Assembly (NCBI RefSeq): GCF_000715075.1
Contig: NC_134101.1
Span: forward strand, 192,406,103-192,470,102
From: Nicotiana tabacum
Lineage: Eukaryota > Streptophyta > Magnoliopsida > Solanales > Solanaceae
Length of the DNA: 64,000 nucleotides
Direction of reading: 5' to 3'
Shown here: positions 56,727-64,000 of the stretch, piece after piece
Layout: the number at the start of each line of letters is the position of its first letter
Numbering within the stretch: position 1 is the first letter of the stretch
Notes under the pieces: generated by a model
Seen by the model: the letters and a program-made list of their open reading frames with translations, nothing else
What the model was told of the DNA's origin: nothing
Database searches by the model: none
Made by a program: the position numbers and the translations under genes

Positions 56727-58836
56727 CTACTTAGAGGCAGTTTTGGCTCTCTTAGCCTTTAGCTTGCCAACTCTTGCTTCCTTTTCGGCTATCAATTGGC
56801 TAGAAGTCACAGCTACTTTGCCTTTCCAAGTCACTTTTTTGGGTAAATATGGCAGATTATTAGGCAAATTTATACCAGTTCCATCTCCCTTGAAACTAAT
56901 CTTCCTGGTACCGGTAGGTTTTTGGTGCAACTTTCTTTGTTGAAGCATAGTCCAAGCTTCAGATATCACCACTGGCCTCAAATCCGGATTTTCATCATCA
57001 TCTCCATCTCCAGTAACATCATCAATATCATCTTTATCTACTAGCATGTTAGAAGGTGTAGCAGCTTGTTTACTTGTCTTCTTAGTTGCAACATGTTTGT
57101 GTTGAGTAGCTTTGTTTGCTTGACTGGTCTGTTGAGCAGATTTCTTTGCTTGACTGGTTTGTTGAGCAGATTTCTTTACTTGACTGGGTAGTTGAGTTGG
57201 TGGTTCACAATAGTCAACTTCACATTCTGCAGCAATAGCTCTATAATCACTATATAGTTCCATGACATATGGGCTAATTTCTCCTTTCCAGTTTCTACAC
57301 TCTTCTTCACGATTTTTTAACAAGTTCATCACCTTCTAGTTACGAAGTTCAAATGGAAAAAATAGTTAAGAAGTATTGAAGGGGAAAAATAGTTAAGCAA
57401 ATGAAAGAAACAGTTAAGAAGGAGGAAAATAGATAAACAAATGAAAGAAATAGTTAAGAAGGGGAAAATAGTTAAGCAAATGAAAGAAACAGTTAAGAAG
57501 GGGAAAAATAGTTAACAGATGAAAGCAAACAATTAAACATCAAATTTGTACCTTAACTCTAATCTCTTCCAGCATCTTGATTATAGGTTTTTGTCTTGCT
57601 TCTAAAATTCATTTGTTGAAAGATTCTGTAAGGTTATTGCCTACCATGCTGTTCTTGCAAATGGTATCAAAGTATGCTTTATACTAATTTTGGGGTGGAT
57701 ATCTTACTAAGGTCTTAGCAGCTTCTTCAATCACATTACCCATGGACTTCAAATGTTTATCACCACATCAGATCCAGGATTGCTATCCCTCAACTCTTGA
57801 GCATAAGCCTCTAATCTGTTATAATCATCAATGTAGCTACCCTCTAATTTCTCTAGCACAAGTCTTTTAACCCTCTTCATTGTGGAATAACTAACATTAA
57901 GTTTGAATTGATCCTTCAGATCCACTCTCATGTCTTTCACTTTGTACTTTAAATTATTTTGAACCTTGTTCTTGAAATAGTGTGCTAAAGTATTGGCAGT
58001 AGCTCTTCTATTTTTATAAGTTGGGTCACAGTTATGTTCCAAGTTTAAGGTCTTGATTTTAAATCCCTGATCTTTTTGATCCAAAGATATATGGCACACA
58101 AAAAGACATCCTATGTCACATTTATATCTCACCCTAGTAGTGTCACTCTTCTTTACTTTAAGTCTCTTGCTAGTAGCAACTGCATAAAATCCCATAACTC
58201 TTTTAGCGTCAGCCAAGCTTTTAAAACTCATTCCCTTTTCTAGTTCTTTGTATTTTTCTAGTTTTTCAGAACTTCTTTAGTCATTTCCTTCCTGAAGAGT
58301 TCCAACTACTCACTATCATAGTCACTAGAATCAGTTTCACTAGCACTCTCTTCATCAGAGGAGTCACAATTTGTACCAACCTCTAATTTGTCAATATTTT
58401 GTTCATTATACTGAATAATGTTAGGAGCTATTACTTGTTCTTTACCTTCATGTACAGTAAATAACTGAACCACATTTAACTTGGCAGATAGTACAGATAT
58501 TAATTTTCTAATGCCCTTATCACCTTCCACCACATAGTATCTACCTGACGACCATGTGACTAAAATCTGTTTCACCTCCCTTAACTTAAGGGCTTCCGTG
58601 TATTCAATACCAATATCAATATAAGACAGCATATCCACATCATATCCTTGCAACACATGATTCAGGTTTTTAATGTAAATCACATGAGGCTTCAAGACCC
58701 ATCTGCCCCCATAATTAAAGACCAAGTCTACCTTCTCAAGAATTCTACAAAAAAAGTCATATACAAGCCATACAATAATAAGATAAAGGGACCCATCGGA
58801 CATATAAAAAAAGAAAAATAAAAAGAAAACTAACAT
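56727..58836 (-). pseudogene. MuDR-family transposase, catalytic core deleted
   Basis: On minus: 58836-58306 is the N-terminal PB1-like region (VDLVFNYGGRWVLKP, MLSYIDI) ending in an acidic Ser/Asp tail. After a frameshift, 58231-57749 is the MuDR DNA-binding region (GMSFKSLADAKRVMGFYAV, YKCDIGC, LNLEHNC). It then jumps directly to the post-catalytic part (GNVIEEAAKTLVRYPPQ, NNLTESFNK), so the central DDE core (MULE, PF10551) is missing. A 216-bp intron follows (57551-57336), then NREEECRNWKGEISPYV and a Gln/Lys-rich tail with QTSQAKKSAQ repeats. The SWIM zinc finger expected between them is also absent. In-frame stops and frameshifts occur. Confidence 0.8.
57336..57551 (-). other. Intron of the transposase gene, containing a ~40-bp minisatellite
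   Basis: Donor AAG/GTACAAATTTG at 57551 and acceptor TAACTAG/AAGGTG at 57336 on minus. Removing it joins EEIRVK to KVMNLLKNREEE as in related transposases. Plus-strand 57361-57525 is about four copies of a 40-bp unit containing AGTTAAGAAGGGGAAAAATA and GTTAAGCAAATGAAAGAAA. Confidence 0.75.
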
Positions 58837-59344
58837 TCTTTATTAACCCTAAAAAACAGACACCATACGAATAAATACAGAAGAAATCAATTCCCCAAAC
58901 CCTACCAGAAACATAAAACATGTATGGACCACATGCAACCAACAAACTACTAAATAACATAAAATATTCAAATTGGGACCACATAAGAATAAAGAAATAA
59001 GAGACCATTCCCTTAAACCCTAAATTTCGGACAGCAAAAAACTAATTGGGACCACATGCAATGTGAAATTGACTAAACAAAGGCATCAAAGCATGGAAGA
59101 AACAAGTGAATATTCCTAAAACTTCAGAAGCAACAAAAGTTGACAGATTCAAGAAAACCATAAACATATTTTATTCACAAAAGCAGTAGAATCTTACTTA
59201 AATGAAAGAAAATCTTGTATTTTAACGCTAGTGCTTCAACTTTAACGAATATTTTATGCTTTAATCTCTATAAAGTGCAGACATATTCTGAATTGTTAAA
59301 TCGCCTAAACATGAGAGAGGGCTGAGTAGAATAAACGTTAGAGA
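58837..59344. other. MULE sequence between transposase start and right TIR
   Basis: AT-rich, no coding domain. Would hold the 5' leader of the minus-strand transposase transcript. Confidence 0.5.
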
Positions 59345-59602
59345 AGAAGAGGGATGAAATCCATGTTTTATTATTTAATGGGTCGGAGCGGGTGGGTTAT
59401 TTTGGGGCGGGTCAGGTTCAACAGATTGGGTATGGACATGGGTCTTTTGTTTTAAAATAAGCCAATGAGAATTTGCCACGTAATTAGTATTTAACCTTTC
59501 TTTTTTTAAATGATGTTCTATTAGTTGGAGTGGCATGTATGGGCCAAGAAAATAACATTAGGGATACCAAAGGCCCAAAAGGTAGACGGAGGGTATTTTT
59601 AA
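59345..59602 (-). repeat. Right TIR of the large MULE, inner part
   Basis: Reverse of the left TIR from GGGTCGGAGCGGGTGGGTTA to GGTAGACGGAGGGTATTTTTAA; the outer part continues at 61107. The last nine bases are the target duplication of the nested element. Confidence 0.9.
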
Positions 59603-60049
59603 GGGAAATTTTCATAAAGCACTATCTTTTAGTAGTAATTAGCCATCTATAGATATCATTTGCTATATTACGGATTATAGATACATTTTCTGTGGTTATA
59701 AGATGTATTTGATGTATTTAAGCTATTGTATTCATGAATACAGTAGCATAAATAGGCGTGAATCAGGAAAGTCTAGCTAATGAGTTGTTGTATTCGAGTG
59801 TATTCGACTGTATTCATCGCGTGAAACATGGGATTACAGCTGGACAGATTACTGTATTTGACTGTATTCGACTGTATTCACGGCGTGAAATAGGGAATTA
59901 CACTATTTTTAAACGGAAAATGTATCAATTAACATAATAGACTCCTAATATAACTCAACAAACTCAATTATAACACACAAAATTTGTATTTCCAGTTATA
60001 AAAAAGATTCTTAACTGAAAAATACCCCAAAAACATAGTAATCTTCAGA

Positions 60050-60305
60050 AATATTATATGATACATCTGAATACATAAATTATATTAATTAAAGAAACAT
60101 ATGAATACATTTATGGCATCTAGAGAGACAGTGAATATAATGAAATACATAGAATACAAAAGGATACATTAAAAAAAAGACAGTAAATACAATGAAATAC
60201 ACGGAATACAGCGAGATACATTGAATTATAATGGAAAAAAGATAATGAATACAATGAAATACATGAAAAAACAACGTGATACGTTGAAAATACATTGAAA
60301 TATAT
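60050..60305. repeat. Subterminal GAATACA(A/T)TGAAATACA repeats
   Basis: About ten copies of (GA)ATACA(A/T)TGAAATACA and variants occur on plus. The same TGTATTC theme recurs on the left side (59700-59880). Confidence 0.75.
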
Positions 60306-60511
60306 TAACAGAAAATCAAGTTGTTCAGCCCCAAACTCCATCGTCTTTGCTCAAGAACAAACCCTAATTTCCGCTTTGTAGCCAAATAGAGCTTCTTCCG
60401 ATAGTCGGCGAGTGTCGTACGACGTCGGACGGCTTCTTCTTCGATAGACATAAAGGAATTTGCTCAAAGATCTGTGGAAACTGCTTTCTGATATTGATAA
60501 TGAACAACCTC

Positions 60512-60823
60512 TCAACTTGCAAACGTGCCGTTATCTTCCTTAACCAACCAGTATGGACAATTCTGAACCTTCTTCTTCCACAAACCCAACTTCAAACTAT
60601 AAACCATTGTAACAGTAACTAGGGAACTACCAGAGAAGTGATAAAATCGGGCTATTTTAACGACCTTATAATCATTAGCAGAAGTATCATACCCAAAACC
60701 ACCATAAATTTGGATCAACCTTGCAACCTCTCTCAGTCCATGATTCTGTGGAGGGTTAAAGAGACAAACTGGTGGTTTCCGGAACATTTTAGTGGATGGA
60801 TTCCCCACATCGTTGTCACTCAA
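60512..60823 (-). pseudogene. Captured F-box associated domain fragment
   Basis: The minus frame reads GNPSTKMFRKPP, then GGFGYDTSANDYKVVKI and VYSLKLGLWKKK: the G-F-G-Y-D ... D-Y-K-V-V ... V-Y-S-L ... W pattern of F-box associated interaction domains. The F-box itself is not present and the frame stops after TFAS. F-box proteins select targets for SCF ubiquitin ligases; this fragment covers only part of the target-binding region. It lies within a MULE-type element, so capture by transposition is likely. Confidence 0.75.
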
Positions 60824-61106
60824 ATTGTTGGATTTTTTCAGTTGAGAAGATGCCGTTAGAAGGAGGAGGAGAGCGAAAATTTTAATGGGATGGGAAGAGA
60901 ATGAGATGTATCAAAGTAGAGAGAGAAAGAAAATAGTGTAACTGAATAGCGTATTTAGTGGCTTAGGGCTAGGAGGTAACCAAAATTAAATATTTTGCTA
61001 CAAACCTTAGAAGGTATCTATAGAATATAATTTTTTTAAATGATATTTATTTAAAATAAATAAGGTGTTAATCTTTGCTATAGGAGGTAAAAATTCTTAT
61101 TTTTAA

Positions 61107-61147
61107 TCCTGAAACTATAGTTCAGGGTCAGTTCTGACCCTTTTCCG
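61107..61147 (-). repeat. Right TIR of the large MULE, outer part
   Basis: Contains CTGAAACTATAGTTCAGGGT and GTTCTGACCCTTTTCC, reverse complement of the left terminus; followed by TTAATATAAT. Confidence 0.9.
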
Positions 61148-61618
61148 TTAATATAATATAGATATAGGCAGATAGGTAGATAGATTAAAAGTTAAAAGTC
61201 CAACGTTGAGTACAAGCGGATAAAAAATGGAATAACACAGTAACTTATGTACCCAAAGTACATAGTGTTGGACTTTAAGCTAATGGGCTTTAAAGTAGAA
61301 GAAGTGTGAATTGGAAATGGAGGGAAAATGAAAAATTTGAAGAAGTGAACTCTTGTCTTGCACTTTGTCCCTCATTGGTGAGGGACAACCACATTTGTGT
61401 GCTTATATATAGAATCACTTCTTAAAGCTCTTAAAAGGAGTTTAAGAGAATGAACCCTCGCGTTGTAGCCGTCGTCGCTCGCTCGGCTCGGCTTTGGCTT
61501 TGGATTTAGATTTGTCAAATGATCGATAAGATTATTTTTTGGACAAAATTTATTTAATTATTTAATAATTAATTAAATGCCAAATCACTGCTGAAAATAC
61601 GCCAGAATCCTGCTGAAG

Positions 61619-61738
61619 ATTCAGAGGGTCTCTCTAGCTGCGGTTCTACCGCGACCGTGGTGGAACCGCGGCAGGCAGATTCAGAGAGCCTCTCTGACCG
61701 CAGTTCTGCCGCGGTCGTGGTAGAATCGCGGCAGGCAA
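61619..61738 (+). repeat. Two 60-bp GC-rich tandem repeats, each a hairpin
   Basis: Two units starting ATTCAGAG(G/A)G(T/C)CTCTCT. Inside each, CTGCGGTTC and GAACCGCGGCAG (first unit) are inverted. The second unit differs mainly by G-to-A and C-to-T changes. They lie about 55 bp upstream of the TATA box at 61790. Confidence 0.85.
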
Positions 61739-61789
61739 CGTATTTTTCTGAAAAGGCACCTTTTCCAGACACCTTTTCTGATAATTGCC

Positions 61790-61796
61790 TATAAAT
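61790..61796 (+). promoter_or_regulatory. TATA box of the copia LTR
   Basis: CCTATAAATTCTGAGG, followed by a CT-rich region that could be the start site. An alternative TATATATA is at 61404-61411. Confidence 0.5.
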
Positions 61797-62459
61797 TCTG
61801 AGGCAAGGCTCCATTTTTCTAAATACGAAAAACACTCCAGAACTTCTTTCTTTCTGAATACACTGCATTCTAATTCGCAGTCTCTCTCTCTTAAATTCGT
61901 AAGTGTGATTTTGCTCCGTTCTTTGAGTTCGTTGGTATCCTGCAGTTTGTATTGCCACTGTTGCAGGAAGGTTTATTCCGTTTTATCCTGGGAGGATTTA
62001 ATCCATTACCTTGGCAACGTGTGAGAAGGTTAAAATTCCTTAAGGACGTACAAGAAAATTGTGGACTCAGAATATTTCTTATTGTTTACTGTTTTTTGTT
62101 CCAGTTTTTCCTTCTAAAAGTTTTTATTTTTATTTTCTTCCTAATTTTGTGTTTCCACACAGAATCAAGTTACAAGCTTAAGGAATTTTAACAATTACTA
62201 ACGTTTCTGTGTTGATTATTAAACTGTTTTCTATATACTCTGTTGGAGACTAAAGCCTTGTTGCTTTCTACTCCAATAATTGTTTCTGTCTGGTTTAAAG
62301 TACATAAAAACTTTTCCGGAATAATAAACGTACGGGTTTGAAGTATATAAAAAACTTCACCATTGTTACATGTTGTATGTTTGGTTTGGTATTCAGTTTG
62401 AAGATATCAAAACTTCACTGATTTAACAAGTTTTGTATTGTTTTCAACTTTACAGAAAT

Positions 62460-64000
62460 ATGACGAATGAAAACCAAACTAATGGAAGTGTTGCGGGAAT
62501 AGGTGCTACTGTTACGAGTGTTGCTGCCTCGTCAAGCCATTTTACTCCTGCTCATGCTATGGCACCGACAGAAAAAACCCGAAAAGTTTTCCGATATTAA
62601 CTTCAAACGCTGGCAAATGAAGATGCTCTTCTATCTTACTACATTGAGTTTGCAACGTTTCATCAAGGAGGATCCTCCGGTCATGGCTAAAAATACTCCG
62701 GATGATGAACGACTTGTTGTAACTGAAGCATGGAAACATTCTGATTTCTTGTGCAAAAACTACATATTGAGTTGTTTGGAAGATGGCTTGTACAATGTCT
62801 ATACTGTCATGGAAACTTCAAAAGTGTTATGGAATGCGCTTGAGAAGAAGTACAAGACTGAGGATGCCGAACTTAAGAAGTTCGTGGTTGCAAGGTTTTT
62901 GGATTTCAAGATGATTGACACTAGGTCAGTCATAACTCAAGTCCAAGAATTACAAGTCATTGTGCATGACCTCCTTGCTGAAGGTATGACCCGAATCAAT
63001 AATTTTATTAATAAGATTTATCTTATTATTAATTATGAATTTGTTATTGAAGGTATGGTCATAAATGAGGCCTTTCAAGTCGCTGCTTTCATTGAGAAGT
63101 TACCTCCGTTGTGGAAGGATTTTAAGAACTATCTTAAACACAAGCGGAAGGAGATGACACTAGAAGACTTGATTGTTTGTTTGAGGATAGAAGAAGACAA
63201 CAAAAATGCTGAAAATAAGTCACGTGGAAACTCGACAGTAATGGGGGCAAACGTTGTTGAGGAGGCGCCACAAAATAAGAAGAGGAAGAAGGCTTCTGGA
63301 CCAAAGAATTACCCAAGCAAGAAAAAGTTCAAGGGTAATTGCCACAACTGTGGAAAATCTGGGCATAAGGCCGTGGATTGTCGTGCGCCAAAGAATGATA
63401 AGAAGAAAAAGAATCAAGCTAACATGGTTGTAGATGAAATGGAGGACTTATGTGTCATGTTGTCTGAATGCAACTTGGTAGGAAATCCAAAAGAATGGTG
63501 GATAGATTCTGGAGCCACCCGCCATGTTTGTGCTAACAAGGAGTTATTTTCTTCTTATGCCCCCGCAGGACCCGACGAGACAATCTTCATGGGAAATTCA
63601 TCTACGGCCAAAATTGAAGGAGTTGGCAAGATTGCGTTGAAGATGACGTCGGGAAAAATAGTGACTCTAAACCAAGTCCTCCATGTTCCAGAAATTCGCA
63701 AGAATCTTGTGTCTACCTCACTTCTTGTCAAGAATGAATTCAAATGTATTTTTGTTTCTAATAGTGTTGTACTTAGTAAGAACGATGTATATGTAGGAAA
63801 AGGTTACCTAAATGAGGGCCTTTTTAAGCTAAATGTAATAGCAGTTCCTATCAATAAAGTGAATGTTTCTTCTTACTTACTTGAGTCAAACACTTTATGG
63901 CATTCGCGTTTAGGTCACGTAAACTTCAAAACATTGCGGAAGATGATAAATCTAGAAGTATTGCCAAAATTTGATTGCATTAATTCCAAATGTCAAATAT
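62460..64000 (+). CDS. gag-pol: Copia gag-pol, partial, one early frameshift
   Basis: ATG at 62460 (TNENQTNGS) starts gag. One extra A in the run at 62572-62577 shifts the frame; the frame through 62578 then stays open to the window end (over 470 codons). It carries DINFKRWQMKMLFYL and YKTEDAELKKFVVARFLD (gag), the zinc knuckle CHNCGKSGHKAVDC, the protease site WWIDSGATRHVC with catalytic Asp, and the pre-integrase motif LWHSRLGHVNFKTLRKM. A 60-bp insertion lies in gag at 62989-63048. The gag style matches Tnt1-94-like copia proteins. RT and RNase H would follow outside the window. Confidence 0.9.
62989..63048. mobile_element. 60-bp in-frame insertion in copia gag with 9-bp duplication
   Basis: GAAGGTATG occurs at 62980-62988 and again at 63049-63057. 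Between them lie 60 bp of AT-rich sequence with an inner AATAAGA/TCTTATT inverted repeat. Insert plus one duplication is 69 bp, exactly 23 codons, without stops. In relatives the protein runs from the AEGM motif directly to V and the AFQVAA motif. Confidence 0.75.

Larger units (their letters stand above)
59603..61097. mobile_element. Pack-MULE-like element carrying an F-box fragment
   Basis: Flanked by perfect 9-bp duplications TATTTTTAA (59594-59602, 61098-61106) inside the TIR of the larger MULE. Left end GGGAAATTTTCATAAAGCA and reversed right end AGAATTTTTACCTCCTATAGCA are only weakly alike. Subterminal GTATTCGACTGTATTCA and GAATACAATGAAATACA repeats are typical of Solanaceae MULEs. No transposase, but an F-box associated fragment lies at 60823-60512. 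Confidence 0.85.
54777..61147. mobile_element. MuDR-like MULE with long TIRs and two convergent genes
   Basis: TIRs of about 300 bp (54777-55075; 59345-59602 plus 61107-61147) and a perfect 10-bp duplication define it. Just inside the left TIR, on plus, is a GRF zinc-finger ORF; toward the right TIR, on minus, is a MuDR-family transposase gene. They converge, as mudrA and mudrB do in maize MuDR. The right TIR was split by a smaller element at 59603-61097. The transposase lacks its catalytic core, so this copy cannot mobilise itself. Confidence 0.85.
61266..64000 (+). mobile_element. Ty1/copia retrotransposon, 5' part (Tork/Tnt1-like), continues past window
   Basis: Probable 5' LTR from TGTTGGACTTTAAGC at 61266, with GC-rich repeats, TATA boxes at 61404-61411 and 61790-61796, then a leader and a gag-pol frame from 62460. 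I could not fix the LTR right edge or the primer site. The frame includes gag, CCHC zinc knuckle, protease and the start of the pre-integrase domain, then runs off the window. Confidence 0.8.

Noticed and set aside
60120..60341. 73-codon hydrophobic minus ORF (FSCISLYS-like repeats)
   Set aside because: It is a translation of the GAATACAATGAAATACA subterminal repeats, not a membrane protein.
62570..62580. Programmed frameshift at the A-run in copia gag (slippery A AAA AAC)
   Set aside because: The heptamer is not in the required phase for a -1 shift and the needed correction is +1. A one-base homopolymer insertion explains it.

Overview
This is plant nuclear DNA made almost entirely of nested transposable elements. 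No intact host gene is visible. The element families (Ogre and Tat Ty3/gypsy elements with Solanaceae-type LTRs, a Tekay-like chromovirus, Tork-like Ty1/copia, Stowaway and hAT MITEs, long-TIR Mutator-like elements) suggest a large Solanaceae genome, probably Nicotiana. The species call rests on family resemblance from memory, not on a search.

Left part. Positions 1-8431 are the 3' side of a Tat-lineage gypsy element. It keeps degraded gag and protease, has lost RT, RNase H and integrase, and carries an antisense gene that I could parse into five exons with GT-AG introns (5961-3899, minus). This element sits in a Tekay-like LTR whose 3' part is 8432-9701. That LTR is joined to the gag of an old Ogre element (Ogre B, from 9702). 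Ogre B has decayed gag, protease, RT, two RNase H domains and integrase. It is interrupted in its RNase H region by a 3.0-kb solo LTR (14378-17376, 5-bp target duplication GTACT).

Centre. The 3' LTR of Ogre B (21812-25322 and 46640-47155) is split by a complete younger element, Ogre A (25323-46634, 21.3 kb). Ogre A has two 4.76-kb LTRs, a perfect CTAAT target duplication, a tRNA-Arg-type primer site, the Ogre-specific ORF1, gag, protease with a G-patch-like tail, the diagnostic Ogre intron, RT, two RNase H domains and integrase. Its frames are broken mostly by C-to-T or G-to-A stops. Between pol and the 3' LTR both Ogres carry three hairpins and then a long array of short hairpin repeats whose paired arms change together.

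Right part. Ogre B itself lies in another Tekay-like LTR read on the minus strand (47156-49437). Beyond it is AT-rich DNA with a hAT MITE (8-bp duplication), an RNase H-domain pseudogene, a non-autonomous MULE (51638-54115) and a Stowaway MITE. A second MULE (54777-61147) has about 300-bp TIRs and two convergent genes: a core-deleted transposase and a GRF zinc-finger ORF. Its right TIR was hit by a smaller MULE-type element (59603-61097) that carries an F-box gene fragment. From about 61266 the window enters a Ty1/copia element whose gag-pol frame is open to the window end except for one early frameshift.

Inferred order, oldest to youngest: minus-strand Tekay LTR, then Ogre B, then (order among them unknown) the plus-strand Tekay LTR with the Tat element inside it, the solo LTR, and Ogre A. 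The MULE and copia insertions on the right cannot be dated against these.
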